A DNA stretch of 64,000 bases from Candidatus Latescibacterota bacterium (GCA_022823725.1 JAJEHL010000016.1:177331-241330), one strand, 5' to 3'. Shown: positions 35,096 to 44,522, numbered from the stretch's first letter. Translations and numbers: made by a program. Notes: generated by a model from the letters alone, not told the origin.

Positions 35096-36424
35096 ATGAT
35101 TAAACGCCATAACATCTTTACCCTGCTCATCGGCCTGGCATTGTTGCTCGCCTTGCCCAACATCGCTCTTGCCGACGCACACGAACCCAACTCAGGCGAC
35201 ACAGCCTGGATGCTTACCTCAACTGCACTGGTTCTATTTATGACCATACCCGGCCTCGCCCTCTTTTACGGCGGCCTCGTGCGCACCAAAAATGTTTTAT
35301 CAGTTCTCATGCAGTGCTTCGCCCTCACCGCCATCATGACCCTGGTCTGGGTTATCATTGGCTATAGTCTCGCCTTCAACACCGATGGCATGGAAGCTGG
35401 CTCGACCAACATAAACTCCTTCATCGGCGGTTTGGGCACCATGTTCTTATCCGGTGTGACCACCAGCAGCCTGTCTGGCACCATTCCCGAAACCGTTTTC
35501 ATCACCTTCCAGATGACCTTTGCCATTATCACCCCAGCCCTCATTGTCGGTGCTTTTGCCGAACGCATGAAATTCTCGGCCATGATCGTATTTTCGATCC
35601 TCTGGTCCATCGTAGTCTATGCACCTATCTGCCACATGGCCTGGAGCGGTGACGGTTCCTTCTTTGGCGACATGGGTGTTCTCGACTTCGCAGGTGGTAC
35701 AGTTGTACACATCAACGCGGGCATCGCAGCCCTTGTAGCCTGTATTGTCATCGGAAAACGCCAGGGCTATCCCGACACACTCATGGCCCCGCACAGCCTG
35801 ACAATCACCGTTATAGGCGCATCCATGCTGTGGGTCGGCTGGTTCGGCTTTAATGCCGGGAGTGCCGTCGCTGCTGATGGAGCCGCGGGCATGGCCATGC
35901 TCGTCACGCAGGTAGCCACCGCATCTGCAACACTCGGCTGGATAGCCGCCGAATGGATTAAACACGGCAAACCCAGTATTTTAGGTGCAGTCACAGGTGC
36001 TGTCGCTGGTCTCGTCGCCATCACCCCTGCTTCGGGCAGCGTAGGACCGATGGGTGCTATTGTCGTTGGCCTGGCTTCTGGCGTCATCTGCTTCTGGGCC
36101 GCCACCAGCCTCAAGCGCGCATTGGGCTATGACGATTCCCTTGATGCTTTCGGCGTTCACGGCATAGGCGGTATTGTAGGCGCGCTCCTTACAGGCATCT
36201 TTGCCGCTGAAAGCCTCGGAGGACAGGGCCTTAGTGCCGATTCTATCGGCGGACAATTCGTCGTACAGCTCATCGGCGTTGTCTTCACCATTATCTATTG
36301 CGGTGTCTTATCCTTCATCTTGCTCAAAATCGTCGATGCCATCGTCGGTTTGCGCGTCTCGCAAGACGAAGAAACCGAAGGACTCGATATCTCGCTCCAC
36401 GACGAACGCGGCTACAATTATTAA
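35096..36424 (+). CDS. amt: Ammonium transporter (copy 1)
   Basis: A 442-residue channel for ammonium. A cleaved signal peptide (LLIGLALLLALPNIALADA) is followed by 11 membrane helices. Recognisable are GDTAWMLTSTALVLFMTIPG, ALFYGGLVRTKNVLS, PICHMAWSGDGSFF, DFAGGTVVHINAG (His of the twin-His pair) and AFGVHGIGGIVG (second His). The ATG at 35096 follows AGGAGAATACA; an open frame running back into glnK is not real. It ends DERGYNY, as does copy 2. Coexpressed with glnK copy 1 just upstream. Confidence 0.95.
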   Translation: MIKRHNIFTLLIGLALLLALPNIALADAHEPNSGDTAWMLTSTALVLFMTIPGLALFYGGLVRTKNVLSVLMQCFALTAIMTLVWVIIGYSLAFNTDGMEAGSTNINSFIGGLGTMFLSGVTTSSLSGTIPETVFITFQMTFAIITPALIVGAFAERMKFSAMIVFSILWSIVVYAPICHMAWSGDGSFFGDMGVLDFAGGTVVHINAGIAALVACIVIGKRQGYPDTLMAPHSLTITVIGASMLWVGWFGFNAGSAVAADGAAGMAMLVTQVATASATLGWIAAEWIKHGKPSILGAVTGAVAGLVAITPASGSVGPMGAIVVGLASGVICFWAATSLKRALGYDDSLDAFGVHGIGGIVGALLTGIFAAESLGGQGLSADSIGGQFVVQLIGVVFTIIYCGVLSFILLKIVDAIVGLRVSQDEETEGLDISLHDERGYNY

Positions 36425-36444
36425 AAACTGTTAGCCAAACCAAA

Positions 36445-36476
36445 AGAGCGGACACATAGTGCCCGCTCTTTTTATT
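36445..36476 (+). terminator. Terminator of the first glnK-amt unit
   Basis: AGAGCGG and CCGCTCT (36445-36451 and 36463-36469) pair around an 11-base loop, and a T-run follows. The loop and arms resemble the terminator after the second amt (38335-38368): both carry GCGG-CACAT-GT-CCCGCT with few changes. Confidence 0.85.
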
Positions 36477-36482
36477 TTCCAG

Positions 36483-36514
36483 GCGCACATCTCCACGATG
36501 TGCGCTTTTTTTTC
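36483..36514 (+). terminator. Second terminator between the two glnK-amt units
   Basis: A perfect eight-pair stem GCGCACAT / ATGTGCGC (36483-36490 and 36498-36505), seven-base loop, followed by eight T. With the preceding hairpin it isolates the second unit from the first. Confidence 0.85.
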
Positions 36515-36517
36515 TCT

Positions 36518-36545
36518 TTGTAATTCAAAAATCGGGTTTTATAAT
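36518..36545 (+). promoter_or_regulatory. Promoter of the second glnK-amt unit
   Basis: TTGTAA, 16 bases, then TATAAT (36540-36545), 64 bases before the second glnK start. It follows two terminators, so an own promoter is needed here. Confidence 0.6.
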
Positions 36546-36609
36546 ACCCATTCCTAAAATGGATCGAAAAGCGATCCCGACCAAATACCTTATGAAGGAG
36601 GAGTACAGC

Positions 36610-36948
36610 ATGAAACTCATCACAGCAGTCATCCAGCCTCACAAGCTGGACGATGTGCGCGCAGCACTCGGCGACATCGGCATCCAGGGCATGACCGTCA
36701 CTGAAGCACGCGGCTTTGGACGCCAAAGAGGGCATCGAGAAGTCTATCGCGGTGCCGAATACATCGTCGATTTTCTGCCCAAAGTCAAGCTGGAAATCGC
36801 CGTTGACGAAGACGTTGTCAATCGCGCCATCGACGCGATAGAACACGCTGCCAAAACGGGCAACGTAGGTGATGGGAAAATTTTTGTCACAGATTTGGGA
36901 CAAGCCGTTCGCATACGAACAGGTGAAACCGGACCCGACGCACTTTAG
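36610..36948 (+). CDS. glnK: PII nitrogen regulatory protein (copy 2)
   Basis: A 112-residue PII protein almost the same as copy 1. Differences include GRQRGHREVYRG for GRQKGHREVYRG, EYIVDFLPK for EYVVDFLPK, and Val-Asp-Glu-Asp-Val for Ile-Asn-Glu-Asp-Val after KLEIA. Tyr-51 is kept. AAGGAGGAGTACAGC before the ATG parallels the copy 1 leader. An upstream ATG at 36559 is not used on SD grounds. Paired with the second amt. Confidence 0.95.
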   Translation: MKLITAVIQPHKLDDVRAALGDIGIQGMTVTEARGFGRQRGHREVYRGAEYIVDFLPKVKLEIAVDEDVVNRAIDAIEHAAKTGNVGDGKIFVTDLGQAVRIRTGETGPDAL

Positions 36949-36984
36949 AACCACAAAATGAAAAACTCTGGAGGGAACACAAAT

Positions 36985-38310
36985 ATGAAACGCCACATAC
37001 CCATCTTTGCAAGCCTCATGCTCGTCTTAGGACTGCCAGACCTCGCGCTTGCCGATGGACACGAACAACTCAACGGCAGCGACACCGCCTGGCTACTCAC
37101 ATCGACTGCCCTGGTACTATTTATGACCATACCCGGTCTCGCCCTCTTTTACGGCGGCCTGGTACGCACCAAAAATATACTCTCCGTCCTCATGCAATGC
37201 TTTGCCCTCACTGCAATATTGAGCGTCGTCTGGGTCATCATAGGCTATAGCCTTGCCTTCAATTCCAATGGCATGACAGCAGGTACCACTAATCTCAACT
37301 CCTTTATCGGTGGCCTCGGCACCGCATTCTTATCCGGAGTGACAGTCGATAGCCTGTCTGGAACAATTCCGGAAACGGTATTCATCACCTTTCAAATGAC
37401 CTTCTTCATCATTACCCCTGCCCTCATCGTCGGGGCTTTTGCCGAACGCATGAAATTTTCAGCCGTACTCTTATTCTCTGTACTCTGGAGCATTGTTGTA
37501 TATGCACCTATCTGCCACATGACATGGGGGGGTGACGGCTCCTTCTTTGGCGACATGGGCGTACTCGACTTTGCAGGTGGACTCGTTGTACACATCAACG
37601 CGGGTATTGCAGCGCTCGTCGCGTGCATTGTCATTGGCAAACGCCAGGGCTATCCCGACGCCCAAATTTTGCCTCACAGCCTCAGCCTTACAGTCGTTGG
37701 CGCATCCATGCTGTGGGTCGGTTGGTTTGGATTTAATGCCGGAAGTGCTGTCGCTGCCGACGGAGCCGCAGGCATGGCCATGCTCGTCACGCAGATATCT
37801 GCCGCAGTCGCCACCTCCACCTGGATGTTTATCGAATGGATCAAGAACGGCAAACCCAGTATCCTGGGTGCGGTCACAGGCACTATTGCCGGATTGGGCG
37901 CCATTACACCCGCGTCGGGCAGCGTAGGTCCTCTGGGAGCCATTGTCATCGGCCTTGCTGCCGGTGCGATTTGCTTTTGGGCATCCACCACACTCAAACG
38001 CAAACTGGGCTACGACGACTCCCTCGACGTCTTCGGCGTTCACGGCGTGGGCGGCATCATTGGTACCCTGCTATGCGGTATTTTTGTCGTCAAAAGTTTG
38101 GGTGGTCAGGGATTGGCCGAAGGCATGACCATGGGCAGTCAATTCACCGCTCAATTAATAGCGGTCATTATCACCATCGTCTATTGCGGCGTGGTATCCT
38201 TCATCCTGCTCAAAATCGTTGACGCCGCCGTTGGTCTGCGCGTCTCGCAAGAAGAAGAAACCGGAGGACTCGATATTGCCCTCCACGACGAGCGCGGCTA
38301 CAATTACTAA
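36985..38310 (+). CDS. amt: Ammonium transporter (copy 2)
   Basis: A 441-residue Amt with the same domain plan as copy 1: signal peptide, GSDTAWLLTSTALVLFMTIPG split over the first helix, PICHMTWGGDGSFF, DFAGGLVVHINAG and VFGVHGVGGIIG. The most divergent parts are the signal peptide, the region after residue 290 and the loop near residue 385. The ATG at 36985 lies nine bases after GGAGGG. The two products are closely similar but not identical, pointing to an older tandem duplication with both copies kept. Terminator at 38335. Confidence 0.95.
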   Translation: MKRHIPIFASLMLVLGLPDLALADGHEQLNGSDTAWLLTSTALVLFMTIPGLALFYGGLVRTKNILSVLMQCFALTAILSVVWVIIGYSLAFNSNGMTAGTTNLNSFIGGLGTAFLSGVTVDSLSGTIPETVFITFQMTFFIITPALIVGAFAERMKFSAVLLFSVLWSIVVYAPICHMTWGGDGSFFGDMGVLDFAGGLVVHINAGIAALVACIVIGKRQGYPDAQILPHSLSLTVVGASMLWVGWFGFNAGSAVAADGAAGMAMLVTQISAAVATSTWMFIEWIKNGKPSILGAVTGTIAGLGAITPASGSVGPLGAIVIGLAAGAICFWASTTLKRKLGYDDSLDVFGVHGVGGIIGTLLCGIFVVKSLGGQGLAEGMTMGSQFTAQLIAVIITIVYCGVVSFILLKIVDAAVGLRVSQEEETGGLDIALHDERGYNY

Positions 38311-38334
38311 TATCCGCTTGACAAAGCGAATAAT

Positions 38335-38368
38335 AAAAAAAGCGGGCACATTGTACCCGCTTTTTTTA
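38335..38368 (+). terminator. Terminator of the second glnK-amt unit
   Basis: AAAAAAGCGGG and CCCGCTTTTTT pair around CACATTGTA, followed by T and A. It closely resembles the terminator of the first unit, so the duplication included it. The symmetry could also stop minus-strand transcription. Confidence 0.85.
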
Positions 38369-38442
38369 TTGTTGCAATTATTTTCCAGACACCTTTATTT
38401 CTCACCGACAATCGTCACAATCCACCACAGAAAGGAACAAAG

Positions 38443-39402
38443 ATGAAAATTGTTTTACACCCCCCTGTCGATGAAGACCTTTGCCAACAAGTGCGAGACA
38501 CGGCCCCCGACGCCGAAGTTGTCATGGCAGATAATCACAATGTCATCGAAGCTGTCGCAGATGCCGAAATTATATTTGGAAATTTTTCGTCTGAAATTGT
38601 CAGCGCAGCTCCCAATCTCAAATGGATCCAATCCACCAGTGCCGGCATGGACAAAGCACTGATCCCAGAAGTCGCCAACAGCGACATCACAATATGCAAC
38701 GCCAGCGGCGTCCATGCCGTTCAGGTCGCCGAACACGCCTGGGCACTCACCACAGCCCTCACGCGCGGGCTACACGTTTCTTTTCGTCATCAACTCGACC
38801 ATGCCTGGACGCGCCCACCACTCGCCGACTTATTGGAAGCCACCATTCTCATCGTTGGATTTGGCGGCATTGGTCAATACTATGCACAACTCGCCCAGGG
38901 CTATGACGCGCGTCTGATTGCGCTGGATATCCAGGGTGGAGACAAACCCGATTATGTCGAAGCGATCTGGGATATGGACCGCCTCGATGAAGGTCTGCAA
39001 ATAGCCGATGTCGTATTTATCGCCGTGCCGTACACACCCGAAACCGAAAAACTCATCAATGCCCGCACCCTGAGCCTGATGAAAAACACCGCCTTTCTGG
39101 TCAATACCGCACGCGGTCCCATCGTCGATGAAGCCGCTTTGGCCGAGGGCCTCAAAAACGGCGAAATCGCCGGCGCTGGCCTGGACGTATTTGAGAAAGA
39201 ACCCCTGTCTCCCGACAGCCCGCTCTGGGACATGGAAAATGCCATTATCACCCCACACGCTGCCGGAGGATCTCCCAATCGACACAATAGAACCGTTGGA
39301 TTCTTCTGCCAGAACCTGAAACGCTATCAGGCTGGCGAGCCGCTCTTTAACGAAGTGGATAAATCCCTCGGATATCCAAAACGGGACCGGCGCGTCACAT
39401 GA
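38443..39402 (+). CDS. D-2-hydroxyacid dehydrogenase (NAD-dependent)
   Basis: A 319-residue oxidoreductase of the D-2-hydroxyacid dehydrogenase family. The NAD fold is ILIVGFGGIGQYYAQLA. Catalytic residues sit in NTARGPIVDEAALAEGL (with the Arg in the preceding blocks, VNTARG), GAGLDVFEKEPL (Glu) and IITPHAAGG (His). The N-terminal part is shorter than in PGDH, with no ACT domain. Substrates could be glyoxylate, hydroxypyruvate or 2-keto-sugar acids. AAAGGAACAAAG precedes the ATG. It lies 12 bases before the MmeI-like gene, but there is no reason to link their functions. Confidence 0.88.
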   Translation: MKIVLHPPVDEDLCQQVRDTAPDAEVVMADNHNVIEAVADAEIIFGNFSSEIVSAAPNLKWIQSTSAGMDKALIPEVANSDITICNASGVHAVQVAEHAWALTTALTRGLHVSFRHQLDHAWTRPPLADLLEATILIVGFGGIGQYYAQLAQGYDARLIALDIQGGDKPDYVEAIWDMDRLDEGLQIADVVFIAVPYTPETEKLINARTLSLMKNTAFLVNTARGPIVDEAALAEGLKNGEIAGAGLDVFEKEPLSPDSPLWDMENAIITPHAAGGSPNRHNRTVGFFCQNLKRYQAGEPLFNEVDKSLGYPKRDRRVT

Positions 39403-39414
39403 GAAGGAAATTGA

Positions 39415-42195
39415 ATGCGCCTATCGTGGAATGAAATTCGCGTCCGTGCGGCTCAGTTTGCCCAAGACTGGAAAGACGCTGGCTACGAGAAGGGCGAGAC
39501 ACAGAGCTTTTACAACGATTTTTTCGACATTTTCGACGTAAAGCGGCGTACGGTTGCTCGCTACGAGGAGCATGTCCAGCGATTGGATAACTCTCGCGGC
39601 TTTATCGACCTGTTTTGGCCGGGGGTGTTGCTCGTTGAGCAGAAGAGCGCGGGGGTCAATCTGGCGGCGGCTCGCAAGCAGGCGGGCACCTATTTCGACG
39701 CTCTGCCAGAGCGCGACCGTCCGCGCTATCAGTTGCTCTGCGACTTTCAGACCTTTGAGCTACTTGATCGAGACGAGCGCGAGGAAGTCTCCTTCGCCCT
39801 CGCCGAATTGCCCCAACACGTCGAAAAGTTCGGTTTTATCCTCGGCGTCCAAAAGCGCACTTTCCGCGACCAGGATCCGGTCAATATCGAAGCATCAGAG
39901 CGCGTCGGTCAACTTCACGACGCGCTGGCCGCTTCCGGCTATACGGGCCACGATCTCGAGCAGTTCCTCGTCCGCATTGTTTTCTGCCTGTTCGCCGATG
40001 ATACCGGCATCTTTGAGCCACGCGACATTTTCTTCGACTTTTTAGAGAACCGCACGCAAAAAGATGGATCGGACCTCGGCGGCTGGCTGGCGCAATTATT
40101 CCAGGTACTCAACACGCCTGAAGACCATCGCTCGACCACTCTGGACGAAGACCTCAACCTTTTTCCCTACGTCAATGGCGATCTATTCCGCGATCCCTTA
40201 CTCATTCCGTCGTTTAATTCCGATATGCGCCAGCGTCTGATCGATGCTTGCACCTTTGATTGGTCAAGTATTTCGCCAGCAATCTTTGGCTCGCTCTTTC
40301 AGTCTGTCATGGACAAGAACGAGCGCAGGGCACAGGGAGCGCATTACACCACCGAAAAGAACATCCTCAAGGTCATTGAACCGCTGTTTCTCGATGCTTT
40401 GCGTGCTGAGTTCCACCACCTCAAGTCTCGTCGTGACAGTCGGCGCATCCCCGAAATGATTGCCTTTCAGCAACGACTCGGAGAGTTGCGCTTTTTCGAT
40501 CCGGCTTGCGGCTGCGGCAATTTTCTCATCATAGCCTACCGCGAGTTACGGGCGTTGGAAATTGAAGTGCTCAAGGAAATTCGTCCACGCGGACAACTCG
40601 ATGCTCTGGCAGAGTTGCTTTCTGTCGTGGATGTGGATCAGTTCTACGGGATTGAGTTAGGAGAATTTCCCGCGCATATTGCCGAAGTCGCACTGTGGAT
40701 GATGGATCACCTGATGAACAATCGTCTGAGCCTGGAGTTCGGCCAGACCTATGCACGTATTCCGCTGGAAAAGTCACCGCATATTTGGCACGGAGACGCG
40801 CTGGAGACCGATTGGAACGACCTTCTTCCGTCCGGCGAATGTTCTTATGTGCTGGGTAATCCGCCGTTTGTGGGTGCAAAATTCCAATCCCCAGCGCAAC
40901 GCGAACAGGTACGCCACATCGCCGCGTTGGGCAAAAGCGGGGGCACCCTCGATTACGTCACCGCGTGGTTTATCAAGGCCGGTGAATACGTGCAACAGAG
41001 CACAACACAGATCGGTTTTGTAGCGACCAATTCCATCACGCAGGGCGAACAAGTGGCGCAACTCTGGCCGATCCTATTTGACCGATACAAGCTGGACATC
41101 GCCTTCGCGCACCGCACCTTTGCCTGGGGATCGGACGCCCGCGGTATGGCGCATGTTCATGTCGTCATTATCGGACTGACCAAACGGGATGATGCGCCAC
41201 GGGAGAAGCGTTTATTTTCCTACGACCATCCCAAAGGCGAGCCACACGAGAGCCGCCACACAGCCCTTTCGCCCTACTTGTTCGACGCGGGCGGACTCGC
41301 CAATCCGCGCATTGTGATAAAATCAGAACACAGGCCGATTAACGGACTGTCGAGATTGATCACCGGAACTCAACCTCTTGAAAAAGGATTTTTGGTTTTT
41401 AATCAAAACGAGCGCGATCAATTTCTATCCGTCGAACCGGAGGCGCAGAATTTCTTTCGTCCATTCCTCGGATCTTATGAGTTCATCAATGGCATCGAAC
41501 GCTGGATTTTGCATACTCAGGATATAATACCAAAAGACCTGCGGCAGTTGCCAGAAGTAGTAAAACGACTGCGATCCGTATCTGAATTTCGCGGATCAAG
41601 TAAACGCGCTACAACATTGAAGTTGTCAAAGTATCCTTCCCTGTATGGTGTAACCGTTTTGCCAGATAGTCCATTTTTGGTCTGTCCACAAGTAAGTTCC
41701 GAGCGGCGCGAATACATCCCAATAGGATGGTTACAACCGCCAACTATTCCGAGTGAGAAGTTGCGAGTGCTCTTGAATGCAGACCTATGGCATTTCGCCC
41801 TGCTCACCTCCGCTATGCACATGGCGTGGATGCGGACTGTCACGGGGCGTCTGAAAAGCGACTACATGTATTCTGTCGGCGTAGTGTACAATACTTTCCC
41901 CCTACCCCCTGTCTCCCCAGAACGACTGCAACGCCTCGCGCCCTACGCCGAAGCCGTACTCACCGCCCGCACCACCCATCCCAACGCAACTCTTGCAGAC
42001 CTCTACGACCCCGACCTCATGCCGGTCAATCTCCGCAAAGCACACCAGGCCCTCGACCGTGCGGTTGACCGCCTGTATCGCCGTTCTCCATTCCCTTCTG
42101 ACCGCGAGCGCGTCGAACACCTCCTCGCCCTATACGAAAAAATGATCGCTCCCCTCTCTGCCCCAAAACCAAAGCGAAGACGAAGGCGATCATAG
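39415..42195 (+). CDS. Single-chain type IIL (MmeI-like) restriction-modification enzyme
   Basis: A 926-residue fusion of nuclease, methyltransferase and target recognition. The N-terminus has FIDLFWPGVLLVEQKSAG, an Asp...Glu-x-Lys nuclease motif of the MmeI type. A helical linker follows. The SAM motif is LRFFDPACGCGNFLIIAYRE (about residues 356-375), and catalytic NPPF is in YVLGNPPFVGAKF. The following 300 residues hold the target-recognition region, and the tail LYRRSPFPSDRERVEHLLAL with a basic end closes the protein. Length is near that of MmeI (about 919). Such enzymes methylate one strand at adenine and cut about 20 bases away. AGAAGGAAATTG precedes the ATG. Specificity is unknown. 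Confidence 0.9.
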   Translation: MRLSWNEIRVRAAQFAQDWKDAGYEKGETQSFYNDFFDIFDVKRRTVARYEEHVQRLDNSRGFIDLFWPGVLLVEQKSAGVNLAAARKQAGTYFDALPERDRPRYQLLCDFQTFELLDRDEREEVSFALAELPQHVEKFGFILGVQKRTFRDQDPVNIEASERVGQLHDALAASGYTGHDLEQFLVRIVFCLFADDTGIFEPRDIFFDFLENRTQKDGSDLGGWLAQLFQVLNTPEDHRSTTLDEDLNLFPYVNGDLFRDPLLIPSFNSDMRQRLIDACTFDWSSISPAIFGSLFQSVMDKNERRAQGAHYTTEKNILKVIEPLFLDALRAEFHHLKSRRDSRRIPEMIAFQQRLGELRFFDPACGCGNFLIIAYRELRALEIEVLKEIRPRGQLDALAELLSVVDVDQFYGIELGEFPAHIAEVALWMMDHLMNNRLSLEFGQTYARIPLEKSPHIWHGDALETDWNDLLPSGECSYVLGNPPFVGAKFQSPAQREQVRHIAALGKSGGTLDYVTAWFIKAGEYVQQSTTQIGFVATNSITQGEQVAQLWPILFDRYKLDIAFAHRTFAWGSDARGMAHVHVVIIGLTKRDDAPREKRLFSYDHPKGEPHESRHTALSPYLFDAGGLANPRIVIKSEHRPINGLSRLITGTQPLEKGFLVFNQNERDQFLSVEPEAQNFFRPFLGSYEFINGIERWILHTQDIIPKDLRQLPEVVKRLRSVSEFRGSSKRATTLKLSKYPSLYGVTVLPDSPFLVCPQVSSERREYIPIGWLQPPTIPSEKLRVLLNADLWHFALLTSAMHMAWMRTVTGRLKSDYMYSVGVVYNTFPLPPVSPERLQRLAPYAEAVLTARTTHPNATLADLYDPDLMPVNLRKAHQALDRAVDRLYRRSPFPSDRERVEHLLALYEKMIAPLSAPKPKRRRRRS

Positions 42196-42231
42196 CAAGC
42201 ATACGCCAAAGTTGAGGCGGGATAGGGTCTC

Positions 42232-42260
42232 TTGACAATAAACCACTGTTACGCCATATT
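42232..42260 (+). promoter_or_regulatory. Promoter for the small gene at 42346
   Basis: TTGACA (42232-42237), 17 bases, then CATATT (42255-42260). It lies between the MmeI-like gene and the small gene, so the latter need not share its transcript. Confidence 0.6.
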
Positions 42261-42345
42261 TCTTCATGTAGAAAATAGGAATCACTACTCCTCAAATCAG
42301 TCTGCCGCACATAACAGCGACCTACTTATCAAGGAGATACATCGC

Positions 42346-42741
42346 ATGGCATACTCTCTAATAAAATCCGTGGATCTCGAGGCTGCATTAAAAGACCTCC
42401 AAGACGCACGGCTTGAGGCAGAGGAAGAAGGGTTTCTCTGCCCTTCGGACGAGGCCATGAAGAATGTCGAACAGGTGCTATATCGCCTATATGATACTTG
42501 GGCTTGCCGGTACGAGGTCTATCCGATGCCCGATGGGGAAATCGCTATCCATGTGAGAGGTGGGCCTCGCAAGTCGGTGGCGTTGTTATTCGAGCCAGAA
42601 GGTCAAGTATTGTGCCTGGTGAGTTTGGGGGCAAACTGGAGGCGAGCCCGCTATTCAAATTCGGCAACGCTTCCAGACGCATTCGTAATGGAGGCATTGA
42701 AGGAACTCAGAGACGCTACGGGAGAGCAAATTGCAAAATAA
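42346..42741 (+). CDS. Small protein of unknown function beside the MmeI-like enzyme
   Basis: A 131-residue acidic protein. It starts AYSLIKSVDLEAALKDLQDA, with a helical first half, then CPSDEAMKNVEQVLYRLYD, and a strand-rich second half, YEVYPMPDGEIAIHVRGGP and SVALLFEPEGQVLCLVSLG. The pattern of a helix segment followed by 'P-DG-I-I' strands is seen in small proteins coded next to mobile or defence genes, usually with a partner of similar size. No partner is visible here. The ATG at 42346 follows AAGGAGATACATCGC. It has its own likely promoter and is flanked by imperfect direct repeats (42210-42238 and 42767-42794). No function is claimed. Confidence 0.65.
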   Translation: MAYSLIKSVDLEAALKDLQDARLEAEEEGFLCPSDEAMKNVEQVLYRLYDTWACRYEVYPMPDGEIAIHVRGGPRKSVALLFEPEGQVLCLVSLGANWRRARYSNSATLPDAFVMEALKELRDATGEQIAK

Positions 42742-42913
42742 TATCACAACTGCACAAACCAACGTTGAGGCGATAAGGGCTGTCTTGCGTGAAGGTGATA
42801 GGCGAGATAGCTTTTCTTTTGCCTTATAATCTGCGGCGAGTTTAGAAACTGTTTGAATTTTTTTGGACCTAACCCCAACGTCTTGACGCATCCCACCCAT
42901 TGGAGAAAACACC

Positions 42914-44512
42914 GTGACAAAACCCAATATCATCGTCATTCTCGTAGATGACATGGGCTATTCGGATCTCGGTTCTTATGGTGGCGAGATCCGAACGCCT
43001 AATCTGGATCGCCTATCGGCAAATGGCTTGCGATTCACGCAAAGTTACAACTCTGCCCGCTGTTGTCCCTCGCGGGCTTCGCTACTCACAGGACTGTATT
43101 CTCACCAGGCTGGCATCGCCAATTTTACGGGACCTGACCGAACCGCCGAATGGGGGCCAGCCTATTTGGGACGACTAAACAACAACTGCGTGACATTGGC
43201 AGAAGTCCTCAAAACCGCGGGCTACAGCACCTATGGCGTTGGAAAATGGCATGTTGGCGATCAAGTGAACCCAACAAACCGGGGATTTGACGAATACTAC
43301 GGATTCATCAAAGGCCACAGCGCCCCGCAATGGGATCCGTCTTATTACCATCGCTATCCAGAAACTCGACCCCCCGAACTCTCTTTTGATGACGATGCAT
43401 ACTACGCAACAGAAGCATTCAACGATTACGCCGTAGAATTTATCGATCAGGCGCAACAAAAAGACAACCCCTGGTTTCTCTACCTCGCCCACTCGGCTCC
43501 GCACTTTCCCTTACATGCCCCGGCAGAAACCCGCGATTCATATCTCGATATTTACCGTCGCGGTTGGGATGTATTGCGCCGTGAACGCTACACACGCCAG
43601 AAAGAAACCGGTCTGGCAACAGAAAACTGGCAATTCACACCGCGCTCAATTGTCCCCATCGAAGAAAATGATGCCATAGCAAACGGGTATAGCGGCAAAC
43701 AAAATCCCGCCTGGGAAGATCTCCCCCAAGACCGCAGGGAGGATCTCACCTACCGCATGGCGGTCTTCGCCGCCATGATTGAGCATATCGATCGCGGCAT
43801 AGGCAGAATCATTGACCGCCTGAAAGAAACAGGAGAACTGGACAACACACTCATTCTATTTACAAGCGACAACGGCGCGTGTTACGAATGGGGACCCTTT
43901 GGATTTGACGAACGCAGCAGATTGGGCGTCACCCATCTTCACACGGGCGAAGAACTGAAAAAGATCGGAGGCCCAGACACATATCACTCTGTGGGCAGCG
44001 CGTGGTCGTGCCTGAGCAATACCCCGCTGCGCATGTACAAACACTACAACCACGAAGGCGGAAATTGTAGCCCATTCATAGCCCATTGGCCCGAAGGAAT
44101 TGCGCAACCCGACCGCTGGGTTCGCACTCCCATGCACCTGTTTGACATCATGCCGACCATAAGCGAAATTACCGAAGCCAAATATCCCGAAACACACAAT
44201 GGAGAACGCATACACCCGCAAGAAGGGACGAGCCTCGTACCCCTATTCAACGCCCAAAACCTGCCCGAACGCAGCCTGTGTTTCGACCACTTTGAAGCCA
44301 GTGCCATACGCAGGGGAAAATGGAAATTGCTAAAGGGCAATACCCGATATCCCAACAAAGACTGGGAACTCTACGACATGGAAAAAGACCGCTGTGAAAC
44401 CAGCGATCTATCAGCAGAATATCCCGAATTGGTAAAATCACTCGAGCGAGAATGGACCGAATGGGCCGTGCGGATTAAAGTACATCCCTACCATAAGGAA
44501 GTGACAAAATGA
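42914..44512 (+). CDS. Sulfatase (arylsulfatase family, FGly type)
   Basis: A 532-residue sulfatase. It starts PNIIVILVDDMGYSDLGSYG with the Asp-Asp metal ligands. The formylglycine motif is SARCCPSRASLLTG, with Cys-50 in the Cys-x-Pro-Ser-Arg context to be converted by a formylglycine-generating enzyme not seen here. Later YGVGKWHVGD and LILFTSDNGACYEWG give the substrate- and metal-binding His, Asp and Asn. No signal peptide is present. The start is GTG at 42914, after TTGGAGAAAACACC. It probably removes sulfate from algal or mucin glycans. It is convergent with the esterase, ten bases apart. Confidence 0.92.
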   Translation: MTKPNIIVILVDDMGYSDLGSYGGEIRTPNLDRLSANGLRFTQSYNSARCCPSRASLLTGLYSHQAGIANFTGPDRTAEWGPAYLGRLNNNCVTLAEVLKTAGYSTYGVGKWHVGDQVNPTNRGFDEYYGFIKGHSAPQWDPSYYHRYPETRPPELSFDDDAYYATEAFNDYAVEFIDQAQQKDNPWFLYLAHSAPHFPLHAPAETRDSYLDIYRRGWDVLRRERYTRQKETGLATENWQFTPRSIVPIEENDAIANGYSGKQNPAWEDLPQDRREDLTYRMAVFAAMIEHIDRGIGRIIDRLKETGELDNTLILFTSDNGACYEWGPFGFDERSRLGVTHLHTGEELKKIGGPDTYHSVGSAWSCLSNTPLRMYKHYNHEGGNCSPFIAHWPEGIAQPDRWVRTPMHLFDIMPTISEITEAKYPETHNGERIHPQEGTSLVPLFNAQNLPERSLCFDHFEASAIRRGKWKLLKGNTRYPNKDWELYDMEKDRCETSDLSAEYPELVKSLEREWTEWAVRIKVHPYHKEVTK

Positions 44513-44522
44513 GCATCATCCG

